64,000 bases of DNA from Lysobacter sp. Lineage in GTDB: Bacteria; Pseudomonadota; Gammaproteobacteria; Xanthomonadales; Xanthomonadaceae. The notes under the pieces were generated by a model, which saw only the letters and a list, made by a program, of their open reading frames with translations, searched no databases and was not told the DNA's origin. Position 1 is the first letter of the stretch. The number at the start of each line of letters is the position of its first letter. Location of the stretch: assembly GCA_019634715.1 (NCBI GenBank), contig JAHCAU010000001.1:1-64000 (forward strand). The letters are read 5' to 3'. Positions 21,044 through 30,963 of the stretch are shown here, in pieces. The position numbers were made by a program, and so were the translations under genes.

Positions 21044-22810
21044 ATGTCCGAACCCGTCACGTCCCCCGCCAAGGCACCCATCGGCAGCCTGCGCGCGCTC
21101 TGGCCTTTCGTGCGCCGCCACGCCGCGCTGTTCGCCGCCTGGCTGGCCGCCCTGACGGTGTCGTCGGCAGCGGCGCTGACCTTGCCGGTCGCGTTCAGGA
21201 CGATGATCGACGAAGGCTTCAACCGCGGCAGCGGCAGCGACATCGACCGCGCCTTCCTGCTCATGTTCGGCGTGGCCCTGGTCCTGGCGCTGGCGACCGC
21301 GCTGCGCTTCTTCTTCGTCTCGCTGCTGGGCGAGCGCACCGTCGCCGACCTGCGCGAACAGCTCTATGCGCACCTGATCGGCCTCGACGCCGGCTTCCAC
21401 GAGAAGACCCGCAGCGGCGAACTGGTCTCGCGCCTCACCGCCGACGTCGAACTGCTGCGCAGCGTGGTCGGCAGCAGCATGTCGGTGGCGCTGCGCAGCA
21501 CGATCACCGTCATCGGCTCGCTGGCCATGCTCTTCGTCACCAGCCCGCGGCTGGCGGCATGGGCGCTGATCGGCATCCCGCTGGCCGTCCTGCCCGTGGT
21601 CTTCGGCGCGCGCCGGCTGCAGAAGATCTCGCGCCACAGCCAGGACCGCATCGCCGACGCCAACGCGCTGGCCACCGAAACCCTGGGGGCCGTGCGCACC
21701 GTGCAGGCGCACGCGCGCGAGCGCTACGAGCGCGACCGCTTCGACGCCGCCGTGCGTATCGCCGTGCGCACCGCGATGAAGCGCATCACCGCGCAGGCGC
21801 TGATGACCGCCACCGCAATCACCCTGTTCTTCGGCGCGATCACCCTCGTGCTGTGGATGGGCGCGCACGACGTCATCGCCGGCCGCATGACCGCCGGCAC
21901 CCTGATCCAGTTCGTGCTGTACGCACTGTTCGGCGGCGGCTCGGTCGCGGCGCTGGCCGAAGTCTGGAACGAACTGCAGCGCGCCGCCGGCGGCATGGGC
22001 CGCATCGGCGAACTGATGCAGGAACGTCCTGGCATCGTCGCACCGGCGCAGCCAAAGGCGCTGCCCGAGCCGCTGCGCGGCGAGCTGCACCTCGACGACG
22101 TGGTGTTCCGCTACCCGATGCGCCCGGACCTGCCGGCGCTGGACGGCTTCACGCTGCACGTGAAGCCCGGTGAAACCGTCGCCCTGGTCGGCCCGTCCGG
22201 CGCCGGCAAGAGCACCGTGTTCTCGCTGCTGCTGCGCTTCCACGACCCGCAGGGCGGCGGCGTGTCGCTCGACGATGTCGACGTGCGCGACTGCGATCCC
22301 GTCGCGCTGCGGGAGCGCATCGCGCTGGTGCCGCAGCAGCCGACCCTGTTCGCGACCACCGCGCGCGACAACATCCGCTACGGCCGCCTCGACGCCAGCG
22401 ACGAGGAAGTCGAGGCCGCGGCACGTTCGGCCGAGGCCCACGACTTCCTCGCCGCGCTGCCGAACGGCTACGACGAACAACTCGGCGAACGCGGCACCAC
22501 GCTGTCCGGCGGCCAGCAGCAGCGCATCGCGATCGCCCGCGCCCTGCTCAAGGACGCACCGGTGCTGCTGCTCGACGAAGCCACCTCCGCGCTCGACGCG
22601 CAGAGCGAGCGCGCCGTGCAGCACGCCCTGGAAAACCTGATGCGCGGCCGCACCACCCTGGTGATCGCGCACCGCCTGGCGACGATCCTCAAGGCCGACC
22701 GCATCGTGGTGATGGACAAGGGCCGCATCGTCGCCGAAGGCACGCACGAGCAGTTGCTCGCGCAAGGCGGCCTGTACGCGGAACTGGCGAAGCTGCAGTT
22801 CCTCGACTGA
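21044..22810 (+). CDS. ABC exporter, fused permease-ATPase (MsbA-like)
   Basis: A 588-residue half-transporter. Six membrane helices (about residues 30-300) precede a nucleotide-binding domain with Walker A GPSGAGKST, Q-loop VPQQPTLF, signature LSGGQQQRIAIARALL, Walker B VLLLDEATSALD and H-loop VIAHRLAT. It probably works as a homodimer. The ATG at 21044 follows GAAGGA. Substrate candidates include lipids, peptides or the product of a nonribosomal pathway, since an MbtH gene follows by 38 bp. Confidence 0.92.
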   Translation: MSEPVTSPAKAPIGSLRALWPFVRRHAALFAAWLAALTVSSAAALTLPVAFRTMIDEGFNRGSGSDIDRAFLLMFGVALVLALATALRFFFVSLLGERTVADLREQLYAHLIGLDAGFHEKTRSGELVSRLTADVELLRSVVGSSMSVALRSTITVIGSLAMLFVTSPRLAAWALIGIPLAVLPVVFGARRLQKISRHSQDRIADANALATETLGAVRTVQAHARERYERDRFDAAVRIAVRTAMKRITAQALMTATAITLFFGAITLVLWMGAHDVIAGRMTAGTLIQFVLYALFGGGSVAALAEVWNELQRAAGGMGRIGELMQERPGIVAPAQPKALPEPLRGELHLDDVVFRYPMRPDLPALDGFTLHVKPGETVALVGPSGAGKSTVFSLLLRFHDPQGGGVSLDDVDVRDCDPVALRERIALVPQQPTLFATTARDNIRYGRLDASDEEVEAAARSAEAHDFLAALPNGYDEQLGERGTTLSGGQQQRIAIARALLKDAPVLLLDEATSALDAQSERAVQHALENLMRGRTTLVIAHRLATILKADRIVVMDKGRIVAEGTHEQLLAQGGLYAELAKLQFLD

Positions 22811-22848
22811 ATCCCCGCATCGCGCATGACCGCCCACGGAGACCGCCC

Positions 22849-23067
22849 ATGACGGATGACGAAGACGACACCCGCTATCAGGTCGTGGTGAACCACGAAG
22901 CGCAGTATTCGATCTGGCCCGCCGACCGCGCCTTGCCGCTCGGCTGGCAGGCCGAGGGCTTCAGCGGCACCAAGGCCGAGTGCCTGCAGCACATCGAAAC
23001 CATGTGGACCGACATGCGTCCGCTATCGCTGCGTCGGCGCATGGAAGAAGACGGCGGGGATTCCTGA
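22849..23067 (+). CDS. MbtH-like protein
   Basis: A 72-residue MbtH family protein. It has the invariant NHEAQYSIWP, LPLGWQAEGF, ECLQHIETMWTDMRPLSLR and conserved tryptophans. MbtH proteins bind and activate adenylation domains of nonribosomal peptide synthetases. No synthetase is present in the window. The gene is probably transcribed with the ABC exporter, and its partner must be encoded elsewhere. Confidence 0.93.
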   Translation: MTDDEDDTRYQVVVNHEAQYSIWPADRALPLGWQAEGFSGTKAECLQHIETMWTDMRPLSLRRRMEEDGGDS

Positions 23068-23140
23068 ACGCCCGTCCGACGTCTCCGCATGCCTCGCGCC
23101 GCGCTGCGGCGGACGCCTGCAATGCGAATACGCGAAAGGG

Positions 23141-23470
23141 AAAAGCCAACCCGCGAGGATTGGCTTTTTTCGGAAGAGTCGCGCGCCCGGAAGGGTGAGG
23201 CCCTGCGGCTTGCGAAGCATCGCTTCGCGCGGGGACGAACGCCCGCCGCGCTGCGGCAGGCCGGGAATCCGAGGGCGCGCGATGAAAAAAAGCCAGCCTG
23301 AGAAGGCTGGCTTTTTCTGAAGAGTGGCGCGCCCGGAAGGGTGGGGCCCCACGGCTTGCGAAGCATCGCTTCGCGCGGGGACGAACGCCCGCCGCGCTGC
23401 GGCGGGTCGGGAATCCGAGGGCTCGCGATGAAAAAAAGCCAGCCTGAGAAGGCTGGCTTTTTTCTGAAGA
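23141..23470 (-). repeat. Repeat array of terminators and tRNA-Arg 3' tails
   Basis: Two tandem units of about 146 bp lie downstream of tRNA-Arg. Each consists of a hairpin with A- and T-tracts, then 14-15 bp identical to the tRNA-Arg 3' end (GCGCGCCCGGAAGG), then a GC-rich REP-like stretch containing GAACGCCCGCCGCGCTGCGG. Hairpins lie at about 23142-23170, 23291-23315 and 23437-23463; the last two share stem AGCCAGCC/GGCTGGCT. The hairpins can stop transcription from both the tRNA side and the mbtH side. The tRNA-like pieces are too short to fold as tRNAs. Confidence 0.85.
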
Positions 23471-23471
23471 A

Positions 23472-23548
23472 TGGCGCGCCCGGAAGGATTCGAACCTCCG
23501 ACCCCCAAGTTCGTAGCCTGGTGCTCTATCCAACTGAGCTACGGGCGC
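23472..23548 (-). tRNA. tRNA-Arg (anticodon ACG)
   Basis: A 77-nt tRNA with acceptor stem GCGCCCG/CGGGCGC, discriminator G and encoded CCA. The anticodon loop is CTACGAA with stem CCAGG/CTTGG, and the T-arm holds GGTTCGAATCC. The ACG anticodon (A34 to inosine) reads CGN arginine codons. It lies next to tRNA-Ser(GCT) and csrA as in E. coli. Confidence 0.97.
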
Positions 23549-23852
23549 GCGGTGAAGAAGCGGAATTGTGCCAACTCGAAATGAATCGGTCAACTCCAGC
23601 CGAACGTTTTCGAGTCGCTGCTCCTTGCAGAGAAACACCGCTGCTTCGGTGTACCCAGCGAGATCGACTCCTGTCGATCTGCTTGCGCATCACGACCAGG
23701 CATTCGGGTGAAACAGGGTGGCGGAGAGTGAGGGGTGAGGCCGGGACCGCTGCGGGCCATTGGCCCGCGTCCCGGTCGAACGCCCGCCGCGCTGCGGCGG
23801 GCCGGGAATCACCACTCGGCCTACGCCGGTGAACAACTCTTGTGAAACAGGG
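23549..23852. repeat. Spacer with a tRNA-Ser 3'-tail copy and REP-like element
   Basis: No gene is seen. About 25 bp starting at 23711 (GAAACAGGGTGGCGGAGAG, continuing TGAGGG) duplicates the 3' end and downstream flank of tRNA-Ser found at about 23843-23867. It is followed by a hairpin-rich block and GAACGCCCGCCGCGCTGCGG with GGGCCGGGAATC at 23778-23812, the same REP-like element as in the tRNA-Arg array. Confidence 0.75.
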
Positions 23853-23945
23853 TGGCGGAGAGTGAGGGATTCGAACCCTCGATGGAGCTTTTGACCCCAT
23901 ACTCCCTTAGCAGGGGAGCCCCTTCGGCCTCTCGGGCAACTCTCC
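23853..23945 (-). tRNA. tRNA-Ser (anticodon GCT)
   Basis: A 93-nt class II tRNA with acceptor stem GGAGAGT/ACTCTCC, long variable arm, anticodon loop CTGCTAA and encoded CCA. It reads AGC/AGU. It sits directly downstream of csrA. Confidence 0.97.
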
Positions 23946-23989
23946 GTCGGCGCGCGGTTCACTGCGCGCAGGGTGCACAGGATACCGGC

Positions 23990-24202
23990 TCAATCGTCCT
24001 GCGGCAAACCCGAATGCGGGCCGTGGCTGGGATGCCCTTCGCCGCGCTGGATGCGCTGGTAGATTTCCTCACGATGGACCGCGACGTCCTTCGGCGCCGT
24101 GATCCCGATACGCACCTGGTTGCCTTTGACGCCGAGCACGGTCACCGTGACGGTGTCGCCGATCATCAAGGTTTCGCCAACCCGGCGAGTCAAAATGAGC
24201 AT
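23990..24202 (-). CDS. csrA: Carbon storage regulator
   Basis: A 70-residue CsrA/RsmA. The RNA-binding strands [16 protein letters not shown] and [19 protein letters not shown] are intact, including the key Leu4 and Arg44-type positions. It binds GGA motifs in mRNA leaders to control translation of metabolic, motility and biofilm genes. The C-terminal tail is slightly longer than in E. coli. It follows alaS, as is usual in gammaproteobacteria. Confidence 0.97.
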   Translation of the reverse strand: MLILTRRVGETLMIGDTVTVTVLGVKGNQVRIGITAPKDVAVHREEIYQRIQRGEGHPSHGPHSGLPQDD

Positions 24203-24346
24203 TGCAATTCTCCATTGGCCGGCTTCCCCCTCGCCGACACGCTGTCGTTGTTCCGCGACCGATTCTTGTGGGGATGGATTTCCGGACGCGGACGCAATTG
24301 TTTTTAAGAATACCCGGACCGAGACGGCAGCGAGAAGCGCCGATCG

Positions 24347-27007
24347 TCATGTCGAGCAGGCCAGACGGCCCTTGACCCAATCCTGAACGCCCTCCAGAGC
24401 TCCGCGCAGATTCGGGCCATCCTCGCCCCCTCCCTGAGCCATGTCGGGTCGGCCACCGCCTTTACCCCCGATCTGGCCGGCAACGTGCGCCAGCAACTCC
24501 CCAGCCTTGACAGGCCCAAGTGCCGTGCCGCTCACCCCCGCAACGAGCGCCACTTTACCATCCGCGGCCCCGGCCAGCACGACGACGGCATCACGAAGTT
24601 GCTGTTTCAGATGGTCGACGGCATCGCGCAGGGCCTTGGCATCCAGGCCCTCGACCCGGGCGGCGAGCACCTTCACCCCACCCACCTCGGCAGCGGTCGC
24701 GGCGAGGTCGGCCACGGTGGCGGTCGCGGCTTTGGCCTTGAGGGCTTCGATTTCGCGCTCGAGCTTCTTCTGGCGTTCCAAGAGTGAACGCAGCTTCTCG
24801 CCGACTTCGGCCGGGTTGCCACCGAGCAGGCCGGCGGCCTCGTCGAGGCGACGCTCTTCGTCGGCGATGTAGTCGAGCGCGCCCTGCCCGGTCACGGCCT
24901 CGATCCGGCGCACGCCGGCCTGGATGCCGCCTTCGGAGACGATCTTGAACACGCCGATGTCGCCGGTGCGACGCACGTGCGTGCCGCCGCACAGTTCGGT
25001 CGACGTATCACCCATGCGCAGCACGCGCACGTGCTCGCCGTACTTCTCGCCGAACAGCGCCATCGCCCCGAAATCCAGTGCTTCCTGCATGCTCATGTGG
25101 TGCACTTCGGCTTCGCTGTTGGCGCGGATTTCGGCGTTGACGCGACGTTCGATTTCGGCCAGTTCTTCTGCGGTGACGGCCTGGAAGTGGCTGAAGTCGA
25201 AGCGCAGGCGGTCCGGCGCGACCAGCGAACCCTTCTGGGTCACGTGGGTGCCGAGCACGCTGCGCAGCGCGGCGTGCAGCAGGTGCGTCGCGCTGTGGTT
25301 GAGGATGGTGGCGCTGCGTCGCGCGCCGTCGACTTCGCCCGACAAACGATCGCCGCGCTTGAGGCTGCCGGCGGCGAGCGCGCCGACATGGCCGAAGAAC
25401 TGGCCGGCGAACTTCTGGGTATCGGCGACCGAAAACTCGGCGCCCTCGCCCGCCAGCGTGCCGGTGTCGCCGACCTGGCCGCCGGACTCGGCGTAGAACG
25501 GGGTACGCGCCAGGATCACGATTGCCTCGTCGCCCGCAACGATGCTTTCCACCGGTGCGCCGTTCCTGAGCAGCGCGACGACTTCGAGATCGTCGGCAAC
25601 GAGGCGGTCGTAACCGAGGAAGTCGGTGGGGGTGAGCTGGGCGATGAGTTCGGCCGGCAGGGCCACGCCGCCGCCGAACTTCCCGGCCTTGCGCGACTGC
25701 TCGCGCTGTTCCTGCATCAATCGCTCGTATTCGGCAAGCTCGGCCGCCGGCACATCGGGCAGACCTTTTTCGCGAACGATGTCGAGGACGAGATCCGGCG
25801 GACAGCCATAGGTGTCGTGCAGCAGGAACAACTGCGCACCGCTGACGGTGCTGCCGCTCTGCGCCAGATAGCCTTCGAGGCGAACCATGCCGGCATCGAG
25901 CGTCTGCGAGAACGCAGCCTCCTCGGCCTTGAGCGCACGCTCGATGAGTTCGCGCTTCTCGACCAGCTCCGGATAGGCTTCGCCCATCGTCTCGACCAGC
26001 GGCTGCACCATGCGCCAGAAGTTGCCCTCGGCGCTCAACGCGCCCAGCTTCCACAGGTGGCGGATGGCGCGACGCACGATCCGGCGCAGCACGTAGCCGC
26101 GGCCTTCGTTCGAGGGCAACACGCCATCGACGATGAGGAAGCTGCAGGCGCGGGTGTGATCGGCGATGACGCGCAGCGACTTGTGTTCGAGATCGGACGT
26201 ATCGGTGATCGTGGCGGCAGCCTTGATCAGGTGCTGGAACAGGTCGATCTCGTAGTTGCTGTGCACGTGCTGCAGCACGGCCGCGATGCGCTCCAGGCCC
26301 ATGCCGGTGTCCACGCAGGGCGCCGGCAGCGGCAGCAGGCTGCCGTCGGGCTGGCGGTCGAACTGCATGAAGACGTTGTTCCAGATCTCGATGAAGCGGT
26401 CGCCGTCCTCGTCCGGGCTGCCCGGCGGGCCGCCGGCGATGTGCTCGCCGTGGTCGTAGAAGATCTCGGTGCAGGGGCCGCAGGGGCCGGTGTCGGCCAT
26501 CTGCCAGAAGTTGTCCGAGGCGTAGGGCGCGCCCTTGTTGTCGCCGATGCGGATGATGCGCTCCGGCGGCAGGCCGATGTCCTTGTTCCAGATCTCGAAG
26601 GCTTCGTCGTCGGTGTGGTAGATCGTGACGAGCAGGCGGTCCTTCGGCAGTTTCCAGACCTCGGTCAGCAGTTCCCAGGCGTAGGCGATGGCGTCCTTCT
26701 TGAAGTAATCGCCGAAGCTGAAATTGCCCAGCATCTCGAAGAAGGTGTGGTGGCGGGCGGTGTAGCCGACCTGGTCGAGGTCGTTGTGCTTGCCGCCGGC
26801 GCGGACGCAGCGCTGGCTGGAGACGGCGCGGGTGTAGCTGCGCTTCTCGGCGCCGAGGAAGACGTCCTTGAACTGGACCATGCCGGCATTGGTGAACAGC
26901 AGGGTCGGGTCGTTGCCCGGGACGAGCGGACTCGACGGCACCACGGCGTGGCCCTTCGAGCGGAAGAATTCGAGGAAGTCTCGACGGATATCGGCTGTGG
27001 TTTTCAT
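24347..27007 (-). CDS. alaS: Alanyl-tRNA synthetase
   Basis: A full-length 886-residue AlaRS. In order it has the class II catalytic core ([34 protein letters not shown]), the tRNA-recognition helical domain, and the editing domain with zinc-binding HxxxH ([13 protein letters not shown]) and CxxxH ([10 protein letters not shown]) motifs. The C-Ala DHHA1 oligomerisation domain ends in [15 protein letters not shown]. It charges tRNA-Ala and clears mischarged Ser/Gly. Confidence 0.98.
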   Translation of the reverse strand: MKTTADIRRDFLEFFRSKGHAVVPSSPLVPGNDPTLLFTNAGMVQFKDVFLGAEKRSYTRAVSSQRCVRAGGKHNDLDQVGYTARHHTFFEMLGNFSFGDYFKKDAIAYAWELLTEVWKLPKDRLLVTIYHTDDEAFEIWNKDIGLPPERIIRIGDNKGAPYASDNFWQMADTGPCGPCTEIFYDHGEHIAGGPPGSPDEDGDRFIEIWNNVFMQFDRQPDGSLLPLPAPCVDTGMGLERIAAVLQHVHSNYEIDLFQHLIKAAATITDTSDLEHKSLRVIADHTRACSFLIVDGVLPSNEGRGYVLRRIVRRAIRHLWKLGALSAEGNFWRMVQPLVETMGEAYPELVEKRELIERALKAEEAAFSQTLDAGMVRLEGYLAQSGSTVSGAQLFLLHDTYGCPPDLVLDIVREKGLPDVPAAELAEYERLMQEQREQSRKAGKFGGGVALPAELIAQLTPTDFLGYDRLVADDLEVVALLRNGAPVESIVAGDEAIVILARTPFYAESGGQVGDTGTLAGEGAEFSVADTQKFAGQFFGHVGALAAGSLKRGDRLSGEVDGARRSATILNHSATHLLHAALRSVLGTHVTQKGSLVAPDRLRFDFSHFQAVTAEELAEIERRVNAEIRANSEAEVHHMSMQEALDFGAMALFGEKYGEHVRVLRMGDTSTELCGGTHVRRTGDIGVFKIVSEGGIQAGVRRIEAVTGQGALDYIADEERRLDEAAGLLGGNPAEVGEKLRSLLERQKKLEREIEALKAKAATATVADLAATAAEVGGVKVLAARVEGLDAKALRDAVDHLKQQLRDAVVVLAGAADGKVALVAGVSGTALGPVKAGELLAHVAGQIGGKGGGRPDMAQGGGEDGPNLRGALEGVQDWVKGRLACST

Positions 27008-27179
27008 GGCTGGCGGCGAAGAACGGGCAAGCTCCCTACCCGCGGGACCGGCAGCGTGCCGTCGCGGATTCGAGCGGACAACCCAAGACCATCTAGGTTA
27101 GCAGGCCCGACGGCCCGATTGGCCGCCCGGCCGGGCCGTCACCGGGAACCGCGCTGACGGGCGGCCGCCGGGGGATCGC

Positions 27180-27662
27180 TCAGCAGGCGCCGCGTCGGAA
27201 GTGGTAGTAGCCACCCAGCGGCCCCTTCACCAGCATCGTCCTGCCGTTCTGCCGGACGATGCGCCAAGTGCGGCCGACACCGCCGAACAGGGCATGGTCG
27301 ACCGCGAAGCCGCCTTCAACCCGCTTCAGGGGCATCCAGGGACCCGCCATCGGCGCGGCCTTGAGCTTGTACTTGACCTGGTTGCCGTTGAAGGTCCACT
27401 GCGCGGCGGTCGTGGCGTCCTTCTCGCTGTTCTCGTCGATCGACACGGCGTATTCGCACCAGTCGCCGTTCAACCCACCGCCGCCACTGTCGGCAGCGCC
27501 CGCCTTGACCTGCACCGCCCCACCCTTGCCCGGGGAGCACGGCTGGTCGCGGTATTCGCTGCCGCCACCCGGCAGGCTGCACTTGTAGACCTCGGCATGG
27601 GCCTGGCCGGCCATCGCGCAGGCGGCGAGCGCGAGCCCCGCGAACATCCGGAACGGTTGCAT
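27180..27662 (-). CDS. Secreted DUF4124-like protein
   Basis: A 160-residue exported protein. The signal peptide runs MQPFRMFAGLALAACAMAGQAHA and cleavage leaves EVYKCSLPGGGSEYRDQPC, the start typical of DUF4124 proteins. A C-terminal region with NGNQVKYKLKAAP and RTWRIVRQNGRTML follows. The ATG at 27662 lies 9 bp after AGGGG; an upstream ATG at 27671 is also possible. It sits between recX and alaS, a place normally without a gene. Function is unknown. Confidence 0.65.
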   Translation of the reverse strand: MQPFRMFAGLALAACAMAGQAHAEVYKCSLPGGGSEYRDQPCSPGKGGAVQVKAGAADSGGGGLNGDWCEYAVSIDENSEKDATTAAQWTFNGNQVKYKLKAAPMAGPWMPLKRVEGGFAVDHALFGGVGRTWRIVRQNGRTMLVKGPLGGYYHFRRGAC

Positions 27663-27748
27663 GTGACGCATCCCCTGATCGGTATCGAGAAGATGCCTAT
27701 CCTGCCGGCGGCCACGCAAAGGACAACCCGACAAAGTGTCAGGCGATG

Positions 27749-28255
27749 TCAGTCGTCGTCTGGATCGTAGCGGGTGGCGGCGCGGACCTGGTCGCCGGTG
27801 AAACCACGTCGCACCAGGAATTCAGCGGCCTTGCGCTGGAGCATGCGGTCATCGAGCGCGCCGGGAAAGCGGCGCCGGACCTGGTCGCGTGCGTTGTCGG
27901 TCCAGTCGCCGTCGTAGGCGTCGAAAGCCGCGGCGACGGCGTCGCGATCGAGACCATGCGTGGACAGCTCGGCGCGGATGCGCAGCGGACCCTGACCATT
28001 GTTCGCCCGGCTGCGGACCAGTTGTTCGGCGAAACGATCGTTGCTCTGCCAGCCTTCGGCGGTCATGCGATCGACGGCGGCCTGCGCTTCGTCCCGGTCG
28101 ATACCGCGCACAGCCAGCTTGCGCGCCAGTTCCTTGCGCGAATGCTCGCGCCGCACCAGCAGCGCCAGCGCGCGCTGGCCCGGGGTGGGCTCGGGCCTCC
28201 GACGCTTGCGCGGAGGCGCGGCCTTGTCCTCTTCGGGTGGATCGATCGACGACAT
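27749..28255 (-). CDS. recX: Regulatory protein RecX
   Basis: A 168-residue RecX that binds RecA filaments and limits RecA activity. Three tandem helical repeats are visible ([54 protein letters not shown] and [23 protein letters not shown]). It is separated from recA by an NTF2-like gene, so it may be expressed apart from recA. Confidence 0.93.
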   Translation of the reverse strand: MSSIDPPEEDKAAPPRKRRRPEPTPGQRALALLVRREHSRKELARKLAVRGIDRDEAQAAVDRMTAEGWQSNDRFAEQLVRSRANNGQGPLRIRAELSTHGLDRDAVAAAFDAYDGDWTDNARDQVRRRFPGALDDRMLQRKAAEFLVRRGFTGDQVRAATRYDPDDD

Positions 28256-28265
28256 CGCAAGTCGC

Positions 28266-28811
28266 TCATTCCGCCAATCGATGGTCGTAGCTGATCACCC
28301 GCGACAGCTTCCAGGCGCCATCGATGCGTCGCCAGAGATTGATGAAGTGCCCGGTCTCGGTCAGGCGGTCGGACTGTCCGGGCTGCAGTGCGAAGAAACG
28401 ATGTTCACCCATCTGCATCGCACCGTAATGGTTCAGGACATGCACCGACATGCTGCCCTCGACGAGTTCGCGGCGAGCACGGAAATTGTCGCCGGTCGCC
28501 TGTGCCGCACAGTTCGCGCGCATGCCGTCCATGAACTTCGCGCCGGAATCGGCCGTCAGGCCGTGCTTGTCGTGGACGAACTCGAAATCGTCGGCAACCA
28601 GTGCCGCGAGCGCATCGAGCTTGCAGCCGAAAACGGCATCGAACAGCCTGCGGTCATGTTCGGCGAGTTCCGCGACCAGTTCCGGCGATGCCGGTGCCGC
28701 GCCGGGCGTCAGGTTGATTCGCGCAACGGGCGCGTCGGTCCGGGCTTCGGCGCCCCAGGCCGACGACGCGTACAGCGAGAAGCAAAGGATCGAGGCGATC
28801 ACGCGCAGCAT
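28266..28811 (-). CDS. Exported NTF2-like (DUF4440-type) protein
   Basis: A 181-residue protein with signal peptide [20 protein letters not shown]. The mature part resembles the DUF4440/SnoaL-like NTF2 fold ([40 protein letters not shown], then [22 protein letters not shown]). Members of this fold bind small ligands or act as enzymes, and none can be named here. It is inserted between recA and recX with 10 bp to recX. Confidence 0.72.
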   Translation of the reverse strand: MLRVIASILCFSLYASSAWGAEARTDAPVARINLTPGAAPASPELVAELAEHDRRLFDAVFGCKLDALAALVADDFEFVHDKHGLTADSGAKFMDGMRANCAAQATGDNFRARRELVEGSMSVHVLNHYGAMQMGEHRFFALQPGQSDRLTETGHFINLWRRIDGAWKLSRVISYDHRLAE

Positions 28812-29107
28812 GGGAAAGACCTTGAAATCAGCGGACACCGATCATAGCGCGGCGCTACGCGCTGGCGTTCTGCATGGAAAGGCCAGGCAACCCCATCCCT
28901 GGAGCGGCCCGGCGAACGACGCCGCCGGCGAGCGGCGTCGCGATGCGACACGAGGTTGGGGCCTCGCACCGCCGATGCGCCATCCATGACGCATCGTTGG
29001 GGAACATGGAATGCCGATGCATGACCGTCGATGCGTGACCGACGGGTGCGTCGGGGGCGGGCCGTCCACTGACGAGGTATTCGGGCCCGCCCCGTCTGCA
29101 TTCGAAC
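28812..29107. other. recA downstream region with GC-rich hairpin
   Basis: No gene is seen. Inverted repeats GGGGCGGGCC (29054-29063) and GGCCCGCCCC (29084-29093) could form a stem just after recA, but no T-tract follows, so it is only a possible terminator or mRNA-stabilising hairpin. Confidence 0.35.
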
Positions 29108-30139
29108 TCAATCGTCCTGATCGTCGTCTTCGCCGCGCGGGGCATCGGCCGCGACGAACTGCGAGCGCAGGGCCGCTTCGAGCTTGGCGGCGACGGCCGG
29201 GTTGTCCTTCATGTACTGGCGGGCGTTTTCCTTGCCCTGGCCGATGCGCTCGCCGTCGTAGCTGTACCAGGCGCCCGACTTTTCGACGATCTTGGCGTCG
29301 ACACCCATGTCGATGAGCTCGCCCTCGCGGCTGATGCCTTCGCCATAGAGGATTTCGGTGACGACCTGCTTGAACGGCGGGGCGAGCTTGTTCTTGACGA
29401 CCTTGATCTTGGTCTGGTTGCCGATGATCTCCTCGCCCTTCTTGATGCTGCCGATGCGGCGGATATCCAGGCGCACCGAGGCGTAGAACTTGAGGGCGTT
29501 GCCGCCGGTGGTCACTTCGGGACTCTGGCCCGGCATCATCACGCCGATCTTCATGCGCAGCTGGTTGATGAAGATCACCAGGCAGTTGCTGCGCTTGATG
29601 TTGCCGGTGAGCTTGCGCAGGGCCTGGCTCATGAGGCGTGCCTGCAGGCCGGGAAGCTGGTCGCCCATCTCGCCTTCGATTTCGGCCTTCGGCGTCAACG
29701 CGGCGACCGAGTCGATGACGACCACGTCGACGGCATTGGAGCGCACGAGCATGTCGGCGATTTCCAGCGCCTGCTCGCCGGTGTCGGGCTGCGAGAGCAG
29801 CAGGTCGTCGATGTTGACGCCCAGCTTCTGCGCATAGACAGGGTCGAGCGCGTGCTCGGCATCGATGAAGGCCGCAGTGCCGCCGGCCTTCTGGCATTCG
29901 GCGATGGCCTGCAGGGTGAGCGTGGTCTTGCCGGAGGATTCCGGGCCGTAGATCTCGACGACGCGCCCCTTGGGCAGGCCACCGATACCCAGCGCGATGT
30001 CCAGCATCAGGGAGCCGGTGCCGATGGCTTCGACCACCTCGACCGGGCGGTCGCCCATGCGCATGACCGACCCCTTGCCGAACTGCTTGTCGATCTGGCT
30101 CAGTGCGGCGGAAAGGGCGCGCTTCTTGTTCTCGTCCAT
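29108..30139 (-). CDS. recA: Recombinase RecA
   Basis: A 343-residue RecA. It has Walker [10 protein letters not shown], Walker [11 protein letters not shown], loop L1 (EIEGEMGD) and loop L2 ([38 protein letters not shown]). It catalyses strand exchange and promotes LexA self-cleavage. It lies 158 bp downstream of lexA. I see no separate LexA box before recA, so SOS control probably comes from the lexA promoter. Confidence 0.98.
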   Translation of the reverse strand: MDENKKRALSAALSQIDKQFGKGSVMRMGDRPVEVVEAIGTGSLMLDIALGIGGLPKGRVVEIYGPESSGKTTLTLQAIAECQKAGGTAAFIDAEHALDPVYAQKLGVNIDDLLLSQPDTGEQALEIADMLVRSNAVDVVVIDSVAALTPKAEIEGEMGDQLPGLQARLMSQALRKLTGNIKRSNCLVIFINQLRMKIGVMMPGQSPEVTTGGNALKFYASVRLDIRRIGSIKKGEEIIGNQTKIKVVKNKLAPPFKQVVTEILYGEGISREGELIDMGVDAKIVEKSGAWYSYDGERIGQGKENARQYMKDNPAVAAKLEAALRSQFVAADAPRGEDDDQDD

Positions 30140-30297
30140 CGTGGAATCCTCGTCAGTGATCGGGTGAATGCGTGGAGTGGGCGCAGGTTAGGGACTGCCC
30201 GTCGCAAAACCTGCGACGCCCTGAAATCTAGTTGGATGAACGATGGCGAGACATCGGTGGACCACCCGGCGCGCTGTAGGAATTTCCCGCATCGGAC

Positions 30298-30942
30298 TCA
30301 GCGGTTGGGGCGCACGAGGCCGCAGTACAGGCCTTCGATGCTGAAGTCCTGGTCGGGCAGGACCTCGATCGGGGCATGGCTGGGATTGCGCGGCAGCAGG
30401 CGGATGCGGTCCTTGCCGATCTTCAGCAGCTTGACGGTGATGGCGTCTTCGACGCGGGCGACGACGATCTGGCCGGAGCGCGCTTCGCTGGTGCGATACA
30501 CGCCGATCAGGTCCCCCTCGAAGATGCCCTCGTCGATCATCGAGTCGCCCTGCACCTTGAGCAGGTAGTTCGGCGCAGGCGAGAACAGCGCGCGATCGAG
30601 CAGGACGTAGTCGTCGGAACGCAGGTCGGCGCCGATGGGCAGGCCGGCGGCGACGCGGCCGAGCACCGGCAGGCGCAGGGCCTCGTCGGGCAGCGCGGGG
30701 GCCGGCGGCTGGTCGAGCGCATCGTTCGCGGCCTCGTGGACGAGGCGGATGCCGCGCGCCTGCCCGGGGATGCGGCGGATGTAGCCGGCCTGCTCCAGGG
30801 CTTCGAGGTGGTACTGCGCGGCGCGGACGCCCTTGAAGCCCATGGCGTGGGCGATCTCGGTCTGCGAAGGCGAGCCGCCGTCAGCGGCGAGGCGCTCGGC
30901 GATCAGGGCGAGGATGGCTTGCTGGGTATCGGTCAGGTCCAT
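30298..30942 (-). CDS. lexA: SOS repressor LexA
   Basis: A 214-residue LexA with an N-terminal winged-helix domain (TDTQQAILALIAERLAADGGSPSQTEIAHAMGFK). The cleavage site lies near VLGRVAAGLP (Ala-Gly bond), and the catalytic Ser is in QGDSMIDEGIFEGD with the Lys in VARVEDAITVKLLK. It represses the SOS genes, including itself. The LexA box ends only 2 bp before the ATG, so the mRNA has no room for a normal ribosome site unless transcription starts further upstream. Confidence 0.97.
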   Translation of the reverse strand: MDLTDTQQAILALIAERLAADGGSPSQTEIAHAMGFKGVRAAQYHLEALEQAGYIRRIPGQARGIRLVHEAANDALDQPPAPALPDEALRLPVLGRVAAGLPIGADLRSDDYVLLDRALFSPAPNYLLKVQGDSMIDEGIFEGDLIGVYRTSEARSGQIVVARVEDAITVKLLKIGKDRIRLLPRNPSHAPIEVLPDQDFSIEGLYCGLVRPNR

Positions 30943-30944
30943 GG

Positions 30945-30963
30945 TTAGTAGTAATACTACTAA
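30945..30963. promoter_or_regulatory. LexA box (SOS operator)
   Basis: A perfect 19-bp palindrome, TTAGTAGTAATACTACTAA, matching the LexA operator type of Xanthomonadales rather than the E. coli CTGT-N8-ACAG form. It abuts the lexA start codon and includes the TAG stop codon of the preceding membrane protein gene on the same strand. Confidence 0.93.

Noticed and set aside
20132..22837. Minus-strand frame of about 900 codons opposite the ABC exporter and lysozyme-inhibitor gene
   Set aside because: His/Arg/Gln-rich shadow frame without domains.
23141..23470. Extra tRNA-Arg copies or a CRISPR array
   Set aside because: Only 14-15 bp of the tRNA 3' end are repeated, so no tRNA can fold. Units are long REP/terminator blocks without distinct spacers.
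24977..27157. Plus-strand frame of 726 codons opposite alaS
   Set aside because: Shadow of alaS; no motif support.
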